From assembly GCA_015057585.1 (NCBI GenBank), contig SVEF01000003.1, forward strand, positions 1-64,000: 64,000 nt of DNA, given 5' to 3'. The first letter of the stretch is position 1. The number at the start of each line of letters is the position of its first letter. Below, piece by piece: positions 8,433 through 17,875 of the stretch. The stretch is from Lachnospiraceae bacterium (lineage in GTDB: Bacteria; Bacillota; Clostridia; Lachnospirales; Lachnospiraceae). Below the pieces are notes generated by a model. That model worked only from the letters and a program-made list of their open reading frames with translations, was not told the DNA's origin and ran no database searches. The position numbers were made by a program, and so were the translations under genes.

Positions 8433-9837
8433 GCGAACCCCTCCCCGACTTTCTGATTTCTTCGACCGGAACGTTCCATTCCTTAGCCAGAAGTTCCATC
8501 GTCTTCGGTGAGCAAAAGCCCGCCTGGCATCTGCCCATCCCGGCTCTGGTACGTCGTTTTACACCGTCTAACGTCTTTGCTCCCAAAGGTCTTCTGATAG
8601 CATCCAGGATTTCTCCTTCGGTCACTGTCTCACACCGGCACACTACAACCGCATAGGAAGGATCCTTTGCAATCAGCGCCTTCTGCTCCTCCTCCGGAAG
8701 TTCTGCCATATGTACAATTCCCTTACGTGTTGCCACAAAGTCATCCTTTAACGCAAAGGTCTCTTTTTCCATCATAAGGCCTGCCACATATTCACCAATT
8801 ACCGGCGCACAGGTCAGTCCCGGCGATTCAATCCCTGCCACATCGTAAAAGCCTGCTGCATCCGGCGCTTCCTGTATGATGAAGTCTCCGTTCACCTCAT
8901 GGGCACGCAGTCCGGCAAAGGACGTAATCATCTGTCGTCCGGACGGCATGGTGCAAAGGCTTTCCGCAGCTTTCACACTCACCTCCAAAAGGCCCGTTCC
9001 TGTCGTATTCACGCCCTCTTTATCCTCGATATCGGTTGCTGTCGGTCCGAGCAGCAGATTTCCGTGTACGGTAGGGGATACAAGTACGCCCTTGCCATAC
9101 TTGGTCGGCAGCTGAAATATCGTATGCTCTACCAGTCCGCCCACCTGCTTATCGTATAAATTATATTCTCCCTTTCTTGCCACGATTTCCATCGGAGCGG
9201 CACTTACCATATGGTGTACTTTGTCTGCATACACACCTGCCGCATTGACTATCATACGGGTCTCAAACACACCCTGCTCCGTAGTAATCCGGTAGCCGCC
9301 ATCCGTCTTTTCGATTCCGGTTACCCCATGTTCAAAGAAAAATTCCACGCCGTTGACATACGCATTCTCCGCCAATGCAATTGTCAGGCCAAACGGACAG
9401 ACAATCCCTCCCGTCGGTGCCAAAAGAGCCGCAACCACCTGCTTTGACAGAGCGGGCTCGATTTTTCTTGCTTCCTCTCCGCTAAGGATACGAAGTTCCT
9501 TTACTCCGTTCTTCTTTCCGTTTTCATACAATTTTTCCAGCTCCGGCCGGTTCTCTTCCGAGAAGCACAATACCATGGAGCCGTTACGCTTGAACGAAAA
9601 ATCAAGTTCCTTTGACAGTTCTTCCATTTTCTCATTTCCGGCTACGTTTAACTGTGCCTTTCTCGAACCAGGCTCCGCATCAAATCCTGCATGCACAATG
9701 CCGCTGTTCGCCTTGGAAGTGCCTTCACAAACATCCGATTCCTTCTCCAGCACCGCCACCCGAAGTTTGTATTTTGCCAGTGTCCGTGCCACTGAGCATC
9801 CGGTCACTCCGGCACCAATGATTATTACATCATACAT
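8422..9837 (-). CDS. GlpA-like glycerol-3-phosphate dehydrogenase with a C-terminal BFD-like domain
   Basis: A 471-residue DAO-family flavoprotein. The FAD-binding GXGXXG is at residues 8-13 (GAGVTG), followed by the family segment EGTSKANSGIVHAGFD. The last 80 residues carry CRCE and GRCQAGFC, the four-cysteine pattern of BFD-like [2Fe-2S] domains. It should oxidise glycerol 3-phosphate to dihydroxyacetone phosphate. It is translationally linked to the next oxidoreductase gene. The start has an AAAGGATG site. The acceptor is not shown by the sequence. The lack of a membrane anchor and the paired NAD(P) flavoprotein suggest a soluble complex. Confidence 0.9.
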   Translation of the reverse strand: MYDVIIIGAGVTGCSVARTLAKYKLRVAVLEKESDVCEGTSKANSGIVHAGFDAEPGSRKAQLNVAGNEKMEELSKELDFSFKRNGSMVLCFSEENRPELEKLYENGKKNGVKELRILSGEEARKIEPALSKQVVAALLAPTGGIVCPFGLTIALAENAYVNGVEFFFEHGVTGIEKTDGGYRITTEQGVFETRMIVNAAGVYADKVHHMVSAAPMEIVARKGEYNLYDKQVGGLVEHTIFQLPTKYGKGVLVSPTVHGNLLLGPTATDIEDKEGVNTTGTGLLEVSVKAAESLCTMPSGRQMITSFAGLRAHEVNGDFIIQEAPDAAGFYDVAGIESPGLTCAPVIGEYVAGLMMEKETFALKDDFVATRKGIVHMAELPEEEQKALIAKDPSYAVVVCRCETVTEGEILDAIRRPLGAKTLDGVKRRTRAGMGRCQAGFCSPKTMELLAKEWNVPVEEIRKSGRGSHVL

Positions 9838-9889
9838 ATTCTCTACATCCTTTCAAAAAGGCACGGACCCACACACTAACCTTCTGAAA

Positions 9890-10171
9890 CTACAATCCCC
9901 AGCCGGCTGCCACCGATACTACCATCGATACCGCAACCCACCAAAGGACAGATACTGTCTTCGGCAACTCCGCAAAGCTTATCCCCGTTACCATAAACAC
10001 CAGATTCACCAGCAAAAGAAGTGCAATCACACCAAGTAAAAGGTCGAGCGGTGTCACCTTTTTCTTCGCTTTTTTCTGCTTTCTTCTGTCCTCCAGCCGG
10101 ATAATTTCTGCATTTCCGTGTCCGTATTTTCTATTCTCTAAGTTTCTGATTTCTACTGCGTATGCTCTCAT
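9890..10171 (-). CDS. Small two-helix membrane protein
   Basis: A 93-residue protein of unknown function. The first half is charged (EIRNLENRKYGHGNAEIIRLEDRR in two blocks, then KQKKAKKK). Two hydrophobic segments follow (about residues 40-57 and 70-91). A GTG at 10180 is in frame, but the ATG at 10171 has the better spaced GGGTGG site. It lies 52 bp before the GlpA-like gene in the same direction and may be its first cistron. I know of no family assignment, and a role in the glycerol cluster is only suggested by position. Confidence 0.7.
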   Translation of the reverse strand: MRAYAVEIRNLENRKYGHGNAEIIRLEDRRKQKKAKKKVTPLDLLLGVIALLLLVNLVFMVTGISFAELPKTVSVLWWVAVSMVVSVAAGWGL

Positions 10172-10257
10172 ATGTGCCACCCTTTCTTTCTTCGGAATGT
10201 AACTTGTTTTTTGTTTCTATCCGAAAGATAACACATATCAAGTCCATTTTAACGGAC

Positions 10258-11250
10258 TTATCTGTACGTATCCGCCAGTTTTTCCGCAAACTCCTTCATT
10301 TCCTGCACGACCTCGTCAGGGCCCTCAATTTTCACCCACCGGCCAAGGCTGGCAATCCATCCGAAGAACTGCTTGCTGACCGCCACACTGACTGCGGTCT
10401 CACTTCTTCTGTCTCCGGCCGGATGAATCGGAATCTCTTTACCGAACCGGTCAATAAACACACCTACCATGTAATCCGGAAAAGAAATCCTTACCTTTCT
10501 CACCTCGCCGTGGTACATGCCGAAATTTTCTTTGGAATACGCCGCCATGTCAAAGCTCTGAAACAGTTCTTTTCCGCCGCGCATTTCGGGAAGCACGGAA
10601 ATTTTCAACATCTTATCCACGCGGTAGTGCTTGATTTTTTCTTCAAAATGGTCAAACGCCACGAGGTAATAATACTCATCGTCCCAGGTCAGTGCCCACG
10701 GACTTACCTCAAAAAACTTACCGCCGTTTAACGGCTGCAGTTTTTTATCCGTAAACCAGCCGCAATACTGAAAGGAAATCCGGTTATTCCCGGCAATCGC
10801 CGCATGCAGGGCATCTACATTATAATAAATGCTTTCATTCATCGTCTTAATCCTGCCGTGCACATAAACCTGCCGCTGCAGCTGCGCCGCCTGATGGTGA
10901 CTGACCAGTCCTTTTACTTTTTTAATCAGTTCATTCGACTTCTTTTCGGTAATAAATTTCGAGGACTGGATGGCATCAATCAAAAGCTTAATTTCCGCAA
11001 CCTCAAACTCACGTCCTGCCACGTGATAATACGTCTCCTTGCCAACCTTCTCCTTGACAATCTCTATCCCCAGTTTATCTGTCATATCGGCAAAATCATC
11101 ATAGATGCTTTTGCGTTCTGCGGACACGTCATACCGCGCCAGTTCCTCCAGAATCTGCGGCATCGTAAGACCATGCTCATCGTCTGTCTTCTCTAACATA
11201 ATCCGGGTCAGATAGGACAATTTCAGTTTTGAATTATTCCCTTTTGCCAT
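10258..11250 (-). CDS. WYL-domain transcriptional regulator
   Basis: A 330-residue DeoR/YafY-type regulator. Residues 1-75 form a winged helix-turn-helix (the MLEKTDDEHGLTMPQILEEL region). A WYL domain covers about 140-220, with WALTWDDEYYYLVAFD standing in for the WYL core. A C-terminal extension (about 235-330) follows. WYL domains bind nucleotides, nucleic acids or other small ligands to control DNA binding. Its promoter overlaps a short palindrome (11290-11302), which may be the autoregulatory site. Targets are unknown. The adjacent downstream glycerol cluster is the nearest candidate. Confidence 0.85.
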   Translation of the reverse strand: MAKGNNSKLKLSYLTRIMLEKTDDEHGLTMPQILEELARYDVSAERKSIYDDFADMTDKLGIEIVKEKVGKETYYHVAGREFEVAEIKLLIDAIQSSKFITEKKSNELIKKVKGLVSHHQAAQLQRQVYVHGRIKTMNESIYYNVDALHAAIAGNNRISFQYCGWFTDKKLQPLNGGKFFEVSPWALTWDDEYYYLVAFDHFEEKIKHYRVDKMLKISVLPEMRGGKELFQSFDMAAYSKENFGMYHGEVRKVRISFPDYMVGVFIDRFGKEIPIHPAGDRRSETAVSVAVSKQFFGWIASLGRWVKIEGPDEVVQEMKEFAEKLADTYR

Positions 11251-11284
11251 CGTAAGTTCTCCCCTTCCGGTTGCCCTTTTCTCT

Positions 11285-11312
11285 ATTATAACAGAGTCTG
11301 TTACAAAAACAA
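11285..11312 (-). promoter_or_regulatory. Promoter of the WYL regulator gene with overlapping palindrome
   Basis: Minus strand: -35 TTGTTT (11307-11312), 16-bp spacer, -10 TATAAT (11285-11290). The palindrome AACAGAnTCTGTT (11290-11302) fills the spacer and is a plausible operator. Confidence 0.55.
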
Positions 11313-11334
11313 CCCCGGGGAAACTCCCCGGGGC
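11305..11334 (-). terminator. Intrinsic terminator of the first chemoreceptor gene
   Basis: A CCCCGGGG ... CCCCGGGG stem (about 11313-11333) with a short AGTTT loop is followed on the minus strand by TTGTTTTTG. It separates the chemoreceptor from the WYL gene. Confidence 0.8.
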
Positions 11335-11363
11335 TGCAAATCGTTTCCTATGTAAGCATCCGA

Positions 11364-13100
11364 TTAAATTTCTTTGAACTTTTCTACTTCAGACTGTAAG
11401 CCTTCCGAAATTTCTCTGTTGCTTTCTGCATCATTACCGATAGCACCGAGCAACTGTACCAGATTTCCGGTATTGTCAGCAACTACAGATACGCCTTCTG
11501 CGTTTTCTTCCATTGCCGTATTGATACCGCGGATACCCTCTGCTACTTCTTCTAACATGTTTTCAAGAGCCGCTGCCTTTGTACGGAAACTTACCATCAT
11601 TTCATCCATGCTGTCTGCATCGCTGTGGTACTCATCCGACATACCAACGAATTTGTCGTAGTCTACCAATACAACTTCATCGACGAACTTTAACATGGCA
11701 CTTGCATTCTCTGCCAGTCTGGATACGGCGTCGGTTACCATTGCACTGATGCTCTGGATATTGTTTGCTGTCTGTGTACTGTTATCTGCAAGGCCACGGA
11801 TTTCATCTGCTACAACTGCAAAACCACGTCCGGCTTCTCCGGCTCTTGCTGCTTCGATAGAAGCATTCAGGGATAACAGGTTGGTCTGGCTGGCAATGTC
11901 TAAGATATCGCCGGTCAGTTCGTTAATCTTTGCTACATTGCGGCTGTTTTCAATCGCAAGTTCTAACTGCTGTTTATTTTCACGCAGCATGCGGATGGTA
12001 TTGTCCTTGCTCTCTGCTGCTTCTTTTCTCACGCCCTGTGCCTTCGTCTTTACGCCGCCCATGTGCTCTGCACCGTTCTGTGCCATCGCGAAGATTTCCT
12101 TTGCTTCGGAAAGCATCTGCTCGGAATTTTCATTAATCTGCTCTACGGTAGCCGAAATCTCCTCGATACTTGCGGACATCTCTTCCATTGTTGCAGATAC
12201 ATCACTTGCACCGTTACCGGCGGTTACAATATTTCCGTTAATATTGTTCACCTGAACGTTCATCTGTTCGGAACCGTCCTTTAACTTTCTCATGATACCC
12301 TGTAACTGATCCATGAAGGAGTTAATACCTTCGGACAACTGTCCGACTTCATCTCTTGTAGCCACTGCAACACGCTGGGTTAAGTCACCCTCATGATTAT
12401 TAATACCTGTAATGATTTCTTCTAATTTCTTAGTTGCTGTCTTTGCAGGCTTCACTACGGTAAATTTCACAATCAGAATAGCCGAGGCAATAAAAGCGAT
12501 GGTAACAAAGCAGATAACGATAGAAACCATCGTTAAAAATTCTACCTGCTTCACACTGCTTGCGCCCATATCCGCTGCACTTGTCGCAAGTAAATCCGCA
12601 AATGCCGTCTGCTTCTCCTGCATTACCATAACGAGGTTCATGAGGTTGCTGTTTTCTGCAACCGCACCGGCTCTATCCCCTGCCAAATATAACTCTGCTA
12701 CTTTTTTAATATTATCTTCAACCTTTAATAATTCTGCTTCATACGCTGCCAGGGCATCCATCAAAGCCGGATTATCTACTTCGGCACAAAGTGCATTTAA
12801 CTGTGCCATCGCAGTATCCATTGCTCCTGTAACGATTGGCACCTGACTGTTTGCAATAGCCATGGCGGTCTGCTCATTGCTTAAAATAATCAGATTGTTG
12901 TACAATCTGCCTTCGGTAACATTTCTGGTTACAACTTCATTCTGCACCTGCATCTGAAGGTAATCCTCGGACAAATCTCCGATAATCCCTTTCATCGTCG
13001 AGAGTCCCATGTTCGAAATCAGCCCATATGCAAACACTGCCACAAAAATAGCAGCCAGCAACGGATAAACCTTTGCTCCAATACTCTTAAATTTCTTCAT
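11364..13100 (-). CDS. Methyl-accepting chemotaxis protein with a four-helix-type sensor domain
   Basis: A 578-residue chemoreceptor. TM1 is at about 10-30, a helical extracellular sensor domain of about 160 residues follows, TM2 is at about 190-212, then a HAMP domain (about 213-270) and the long cytoplasmic signalling coiled coil. The hairpin tip region ([18 protein letters not shown] and [15 protein letters not shown]) that binds CheW and CheA is conserved. The sensor has the spacing of 4HB_MCP domains, with no clear ligand motif. It has its own promoter and terminator, so it is a single-gene unit. A second, shorter receptor lies at 19881-21299. Confidence 0.9.
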   Translation of the reverse strand: MKKFKSIGAKVYPLLAAIFVAVFAYGLISNMGLSTMKGIIGDLSEDYLQMQVQNEVVTRNVTEGRLYNNLIILSNEQTAMAIANSQVPIVTGAMDTAMAQLNALCAEVDNPALMDALAAYEAELLKVEDNIKKVAELYLAGDRAGAVAENSNLMNLVMVMQEKQTAFADLLATSAADMGASSVKQVEFLTMVSIVICFVTIAFIASAILIVKFTVVKPAKTATKKLEEIITGINNHEGDLTQRVAVATRDEVGQLSEGINSFMDQLQGIMRKLKDGSEQMNVQVNNINGNIVTAGNGASDVSATMEEMSASIEEISATVEQINENSEQMLSEAKEIFAMAQNGAEHMGGVKTKAQGVRKEAAESKDNTIRMLRENKQQLELAIENSRNVAKINELTGDILDIASQTNLLSLNASIEAARAGEAGRGFAVVADEIRGLADNSTQTANNIQSISAMVTDAVSRLAENASAMLKFVDEVVLVDYDKFVGMSDEYHSDADSMDEMMVSFRTKAAALENMLEEVAEGIRGINTAMEENAEGVSVVADNTGNLVQLLGAIGNDAESNREISEGLQSEVEKFKEI

Positions 13101-13139
13101 TTTACCCTTCCTCCTAGTGGTTAAGAATTTGCATAGATT

Positions 13140-13168
13140 ATTATAAGACTTTCTGTCGAATTATTCAA
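13140..13168 (-). promoter_or_regulatory. Sigma-A promoter of the first chemoreceptor gene
   Basis: Minus strand: -35 TTGAAT (13163-13168), 17-bp spacer, -10 TATAAT (13140-13145). No sigma-28 type sequence is evident. Confidence 0.65.
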
Positions 13169-13387
13169 CAATTCTTTGGAAACTTTTTAAATTAATTCTA
13201 TAACACTACTCAAATTTGCAAACTAATCCATATTTTTTCCTTCACAATCCCTTTATTCTGAACATTGTTTTTAGTTTCTCACATCCTGCATTTGATAATC
13301 CTGTCTGTTTGTACTATAATAAAAAAAGAACCATTGAACTTGCAGCGGGCAGGCCGCACCCACCGGCCAACCGGAAAGGATCGTTTT

Positions 13388-14041
13388 ATGAAGCCAACCA
13401 TCAAAAAAGAAAATGTTACGCCTTTATTTGATTCCAAATACATTAAGGTATTTGACCTCGAATACGAAAAAGGAAAGCACTATTTCGATGCTTCCCGCAG
13501 GACCAAAGAAAACCTCATGGCAATTAAGACAGACGAAGCATTCCAGCGCGCACTTCCGGATGCTGTCTCCTGCGTCGTTATTTTAAAAATCGCGGACGAT
13601 GAACCAAAGCTCTTACTGACAAAAGAATACCGATATCCGGCCGGGCAATTTTTGCTCAGTCCGCCGGCAGGTCTTTTGGATGCAGAAGATGAAAACGAAG
13701 AAAATCCGCTCCTTGCTACGGCAAAAAGAGAAATTGAAGAAGAAACCGGACTGGTACTCACAGAGCACGACCGGCTTCATGTCATCAATCCTCTTTTGTT
13801 CTCCACACCGGGCATGACCGACGAGAGCAACGCGCTGGTCTGTGCCGTAGTGCATGCAAATGACACCTCCGCCCTTTCGCAGGAGGGTGCTGTCGGCACG
13901 GAACAATTTGACGGCTTTGCGCTTCTGACCAAGGAGGACGCCCTCCGCATCCTAAAAAACGGCAGGGATGATGACGGAATTTTTTACTCCATCTTCACCT
14001 GGGCCACCCTGATGTATTTTGTATCGGATTTGTGGAAATAG
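13388..14041 (+). CDS. NUDIX hydrolase, ADP-ribose pyrophosphatase-like
   Basis: A 217-residue NUDIX protein. The NUDIX box is readable (PPAGLLDAEDENEENP, then KREIEEETGL). It contains a few extra residues between the glycine and the REUXEEXGU part, as seen in many Clostridial ADP-ribose pyrophosphatase-like members. Such enzymes split nucleoside diphosphates linked to another moiety. The start at 13388 has a GGAAAGGA site. An in-frame extension to 13265 lacks one and would add a non-conserved hydrophobic stretch. The DUF2971 gene follows 13 bp after its stop, so the two are probably co-transcribed. Confidence 0.85.
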   Translation: MKPTIKKENVTPLFDSKYIKVFDLEYEKGKHYFDASRRTKENLMAIKTDEAFQRALPDAVSCVVILKIADDEPKLLLTKEYRYPAGQFLLSPPAGLLDAEDENEENPLLATAKREIEEETGLVLTEHDRLHVINPLLFSTPGMTDESNALVCAVVHANDTSALSQEGAVGTEQFDGFALLTKEDALRILKNGRDDDGIFYSIFTWATLMYFVSDLWK

Positions 14042-14054
14042 AAAGGAGACAACC

Positions 14055-14876
14055 ATGCTGTATCATTATACCGACTTCTCTGCCTTTGACGGTATCATCC
14101 GTTGTGCAGAGCTTCGTTTGAACAACATTTTAAATATGAACGACGCCTCAGAAATGCGTCTTTTTATGAACGGCATCTGCAAGGCCGTCATCGAAAAACT
14201 GGAGGCCGACGGCGAAAAAGAAAAAAGCCGTGCGGCAGAAAAATTCTTCCGCACCGAGCTGATGAAAGAATTCCATTACTCCGCCTATGCAGCCTGCTTC
14301 TCCAAATACCGTGACGACGCCTCCCAGTGGGAGCGCTACGGCCATTACGGACAGGGGGTATGCATCGCCTTCCACGAGGAGATGATGCAAAAGATGACCG
14401 GTGGTGCCGTTTCCCTGGAAGAAGTCTTTTACCAGGAGGATATGCATGAACACCGTCTGGTCGAGGCATTCTACCGTCAGATAAAAGATACGGAGAAATT
14501 CAGCGAGGACTCCGGTGCTCTGCACGACCTGATGAACGACGCGTGGATTCAATCCGCAGCCTTCAAGCATCCGTCCTTCGCGAGCGAAAAAGAATTCCGT
14601 CTGGTCGTTTCTCCGTTCATCTCGAATGAATTTGCGGTAGAACCGAAATACCATGTTGCCAAGGACCGAATCAAAAAATACTATCCGCTTAACCTAAATC
14701 GCATGTGCAGCAAGTTAAACATGCACTTATCCGATTTGGTCGGCGAAATCATCATCGGACCTACGTCTCCGCAGTCCATCCCGATTTTACAGGACTATTT
14801 ATCCGACTGCGGACTCAACGTCCTCAAGAACAAAATCCACATGTCGAATTGTCCTCTGAGGAAGCCGACGTCTTGA
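14055..14876 (+). CDS. DUF2971 family protein
   Basis: A 273-residue protein that opens with LYHYTDFSAFDGIIRCAELRL, the conserved start of DUF2971, and contains the family segment SAYAACFSKYRDDASQWERYG. DUF2971 proteins are cytosolic and uncharacterised. Their H-Y-T and D-S-W-Y pattern has been compared with ADP-ribosyltransferase-like folds, a remote link I cannot test here. Some occur in defence islands. Here it follows a NUDIX hydrolase gene by 13 bp, which would fit a nucleotide-related role. The preferred start has an AAAGGAGAC site. Confidence 0.75.
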   Translation: MLYHYTDFSAFDGIIRCAELRLNNILNMNDASEMRLFMNGICKAVIEKLEADGEKEKSRAAEKFFRTELMKEFHYSAYAACFSKYRDDASQWERYGHYGQGVCIAFHEEMMQKMTGGAVSLEEVFYQEDMHEHRLVEAFYRQIKDTEKFSEDSGALHDLMNDAWIQSAAFKHPSFASEKEFRLVVSPFISNEFAVEPKYHVAKDRIKKYYPLNLNRMCSKLNMHLSDLVGEIIIGPTSPQSIPILQDYLSDCGLNVLKNKIHMSNCPLRKPTS

Positions 14877-14971
14877 TGGTTTCCGAGGTGAAGATTTTCT
14901 CTCACTGTCCGATTACACAACGATGAATTTTATAGAATTTTGCATGCAGAAATTCATATGTAACGTGACCG

Positions 14972-15009
14972 CCCCGAAATCCGCCCTCCTTGGCGGTTCG
15001 GGGCTTTTT
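14972..15009 (+). terminator. Intrinsic terminator after the DUF2971 gene
   Basis: Stem CCCCGAAnnCCGCC / GGCGGTTCGGGG (14972-15003) is followed by CTTTTT. It lies about 95 bp after the stop codon. The rest of the gap up to 15243 shows no gene or signal that I can support. Confidence 0.75.
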
Positions 15010-15243
15010 CTGACCTCCTGTCAGAAAATCACTGAAAACGAAGCAAAATTCTTAAAATTCTATCGTTGCTCCATCATGGACATCTTCGAGAAAATCTTCA
15101 TCATCAAAACCAGGCAAGACCGTCGGCTTCTTTCAGACAATTCGACATGTTCCTACAGACAGAACCAGCACCGACATTTTCCCGAGCTTGGCGTATGCTA
15201 TCAACCCACACATCACACTCTTCGCTTGAAGTAACTTTGGGCA

Positions 15244-15425
15244 GAAATTAGTGTAACGCAAAAAGAAATCCCTATTTCATTACTCAATTGTACTTCCTCT
15301 CAGCGGATGGATGTACGTATCCCGGCGAACATGCCTTTAGGTATGATTCGCCGGAGACGTATATCTGTCCGAGGAGCGGAAGCACAAGAGTAAGAAATAG
15401 GGATTTCCTACGTTACACTAATTTC
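15244..15425. repeat. 182-bp near-perfect hairpin
   Basis: The outer arms are a perfect 15-bp pair (15244-15258 with 15411-15425). Inside, GAAATCCCTATTTC is matched by GAAATAGGGATTTC. Further in, TTGTACTTCC / GGAAGCACAA and CCGGCGAA / TTCGCCGG pair down to a small TTTA loop. Almost the whole 182 bp can fold into one rod, with small bulges. It stands nine bases after the lipoprotein stop codon (minus strand) and could act as terminator and 3'-end stabiliser. It does not share the loop motif seen at 33.7 and 42.1 kb. Confidence 0.8.
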
Positions 15426-15434
15426 GTTTTCAAA

Positions 15435-16175
15435 TTACTTCACTGTAATACCTGTGATGTGTGGGTTGATACCATCATACCAGTACACGAAACCTTCCAC
15501 GTCAATGGTATCGCCAACCTTTAAGTTCTGTGCTGCCTTGTAAACATCGGTATCCTTACCGCAAAGGTAGGACTCTACTAAGAAAGTGTAGGTCTTTCCG
15601 TTTACGGAAACGTTGAAGTAAACGTCATCGCCTTCTGCACCGGAGCCGTTCCACTTGTAAAGGAAAGGAACTTCGTTGCCGTCTGCATCCTTAGAGGCCT
15701 CAACCTTAAGGCCCTTGAAGGAAGCAAATTCATTCTGGTGCTTAATCATATCATCTGTGCCAAGAAGGGAAGTTAAATCTGCAGCTTCTGCTACATAGTT
15801 GCCTTCTAAGATTTCGAAAGTACCGTCAATAATTTCTACTTCGCCTGCGTACTCAGCCTTGTAGCCCTTTACGCGGATCTTTGTACCAGGAACTAACTTT
15901 GCAGCGTCAGCTTCTGTACAAGCCATGTTGTATGCGAAGTATGCACCGTCGCCATCCTGTAAGTAAGCAACAATCTTATTGTCCCACCAGCTCTGTGTTG
16001 CCTGAACGTAAGCTTCGATGGTAACTTCAGCGTCTAATGCTGCTGCCGTGTACTCTGCGTGTGTCATAACACCTTCGGACTTTGCATTGACGTCTTCCTT
16101 TGCGCCGCCGCATGCGGTAAGACCAACGACCATAACTACTGCTAAAAGTAATGCTGTTAACTTTTTCATTTTCAT
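15435..16175 (-). CDS. Secreted lipoprotein with OB-fold-like repeats
   Basis: A 246-residue lipoprotein. The signal peptide ends in the lipobox LTAC (Cys22 counted from the first Met), followed by a GGAK linker. The mature part has two halves with similar strand patterns: VTIEAYVQATQSWWDNKIVAYLQDGDGAYFAY, and a C-terminal segment with TYTFLVESYL and GDTIDVEGFVYWYDG. These recall OB-fold nucleic-acid-binding domains of exported clostridial lipoproteins. Ligand and function are unknown. It has its own promoter and is followed by the 182-bp hairpin. It is separate from the ABC importer operon, which ends 95 bp upstream. Confidence 0.75.
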   Translation of the reverse strand: MKMKKLTALLLAVVMVVGLTACGGAKEDVNAKSEGVMTHAEYTAAALDAEVTIEAYVQATQSWWDNKIVAYLQDGDGAYFAYNMACTEADAAKLVPGTKIRVKGYKAEYAGEVEIIDGTFEILEGNYVAEAADLTSLLGTDDMIKHQNEFASFKGLKVEASKDADGNEVPFLYKWNGSGAEGDDVYFNVSVNGKTYTFLVESYLCGKDTDVYKAAQNLKVGDTIDVEGFVYWYDGINPHITGITVK

Positions 16176-16218
16176 CTCTCCTCTTTCGATAAGATTTTGT
16201 TGTTTTATAACGAAGGAT

Positions 16219-16248
16219 ATTATATATCCAAACGTATCATAATTTCAA
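16219..16248 (-). promoter_or_regulatory. Promoter of the OB-fold lipoprotein gene
   Basis: Minus strand: -35 TTGAAA (16243-16248), 18-bp spacer, -10 TATAAT (16219-16224), about 40 bp before the start codon. Confidence 0.7.
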
Positions 16249-16270
16249 GCCCATAACGGATTTTGTTTGT

Positions 16271-17875
16271 TTATTTCTTTTTTCGGGTGCTCTTTACCTT
16301 TTGAAGCACAACATAGCACAAAATCAGCACCCAAGCCGTACCGAGCGATGCCAAAAGAAGCACGGCCGTCGTCGGCAATTCCTCAAACTCCGTTGCCCCG
16401 AGCCTCGTGTTTAACTTATCAAGGCCAAAGAGCGTCGTCACGGAATCAAACTGCGTCTCCATAAACTTATCATCCACGGTCTGTTTTCTTCCGGAGGCTC
16501 TTGCCGCATTATTGATGAGCTGTCCCGACGCATCGCGGAGAGAAGCCGAGCCGTTAAACACCGGCGTCACAAAGGTATTCTCAATGTTATCGAGCACAAG
16601 CTTTGCTGCCTTGATTTTTACATCGTAATACAGGTCATTGTCCTCGCCCATGCGGGATAAATAGTCCTGATACTCCTCTGCCTCAAGCGCCTTTGTCGTT
16701 ACCGGCACATACCCCTCCGTTTGGGAATAGGCAATTTGCACCTCGTTTGTCAGCAGATACTGTACAAACAACCAGGATGCCACAACCTCCTGCGGGTCTT
16801 CCTTATTAAAAATACAAATCGAAGGTCCCTGGGAAATCATCTGCGGATGCTCCGGGTCATATTGCGGAATTGCCATGACCGCCGTTTCAAACGGAATCAG
16901 CTTGTCTTCATCGATTTCCTGAAGAGGCGCATACGGTCCCATCCAGGTTGCGCCTGCGGTAGAGTCCACCGCAAAAATGCACTGGCCGGCATTAAATTTA
17001 TTGCCCGGATAACTTACAATATTAAACGTAGAGAACGCGCCCGTACCGGCATGCTCTGCCACATCGTACAAAATTTCTTTCGTTGTCTCGTGAAACAGAC
17101 CGATATTGCCCTTATCATCCGAATAAACGGCGCCCTGCTGACGCAGCATCTGAATCATCATGTTGTCCACGGATTTATAGATGAACGGAATCATAACCTC
17201 CTGACCGTTAATCCGGAATTTTCCGTCCGCATCCTTTGCCATGGCAGCCTCGGAAACCTCCCAGACAAAATCCCAGGTCAGGGTCTCCGGCAGGGTATAA
17301 CCGAGTTCTTCCACATAGGTCTTATTCACATAACAGGCCTCCGACGAACGCATAAACGGCATTGTATAATAATGCCCGTTAAACTTACCTTCCTCTAAAA
17401 ACTTGGCAACAAGTTCCTCCTGTGACGGACCGTCAAACTTCACCTGCGTTCCGCCAAAACCGAAGGTGCTACTGGTAAACAGTTCATCCATCGACACCAC
17501 CTGGTTCATACCGGTCAGATAGGTTGCCACATGGTCCGGATAACTGATACAGACATTCGGTGTCGTGGCAGTCGCCAAGTTTGTAATGACATCCTTATAA
17601 ATATCACCGTAATTTGTGTATAAGCGAAGCGTCACATCCACGTTTGGATACAGCGCTTCAAAGTCCGCAATCGCCTGCTCATAAATTCGGGTCTGCACCA
17701 TGTTGGTATCATTTTTAGCCCAGAATACGATGTCGTACTCCTTTGTCATGTCAAACTCTTCCGGAAGCACAAACGCAGGAAGCCCCTTGGAGCCGTGACA
17801 GCCGGAAAGCGCCGCCATACAAAGCAACACTCCGCTCGCCAGAAGTACCTTGAAACGAAATACTCTCTTTCTCAT
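16271..17875 (-). CDS. ABC sugar importer substrate-binding lipoprotein with a C-terminal membrane helix
   Basis: A 534-residue family-1-type extracellular solute-binding protein. A lipobox (LSGC, about residue 26) should anchor the N-terminus. The binding domain contains typical pieces such as YDIVFWAKND, GQCIFAVDSTAGATW and SWLFVQYLL. Unusually, the last 35 residues form a hydrophobic helix (LLLASLGTAWVLILCYVVLQ) with a basic end (KVKSTRKKK), so the protein would be held to the membrane at both ends. The start overlaps the upstream permease stop by 4 bp. The substrate is probably an oligosaccharide or sugar derivative. No ATPase gene is present, so a shared MsmK-type ATPase is expected. Confidence 0.85.
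   Translation of the reverse strand: MRKRVFRFKVLLASGVLLCMAALSGCHGSKGLPAFVLPEEFDMTKEYDIVFWAKNDTNMVQTRIYEQAIADFEALYPNVDVTLRLYTNYGDIYKDVITNLATATTPNVCISYPDHVATYLTGMNQVVSMDELFTSSTFGFGGTQVKFDGPSQEELVAKFLEEGKFNGHYYTMPFMRSSEACYVNKTYVEELGYTLPETLTWDFVWEVSEAAMAKDADGKFRINGQEVMIPFIYKSVDNMMIQMLRQQGAVYSDDKGNIGLFHETTKEILYDVAEHAGTGAFSTFNIVSYPGNKFNAGQCIFAVDSTAGATWMGPYAPLQEIDEDKLIPFETAVMAIPQYDPEHPQMISQGPSICIFNKEDPQEVVASWLFVQYLLTNEVQIAYSQTEGYVPVTTKALEAEEYQDYLSRMGEDNDLYYDVKIKAAKLVLDNIENTFVTPVFNGSASLRDASGQLINNAARASGRKQTVDDKFMETQFDSVTTLFGLDKLNTRLGATEFEELPTTAVLLLASLGTAWVLILCYVVLQKVKSTRKKK

Noticed and set aside
13265-13387. N-terminal extension of the NUDIX hydrolase
   Set aside because: The upstream start has no ribosome binding site and the added residues are hydrophobic and non-conserved. 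The start at 13388 has a GGAAAGGA site.
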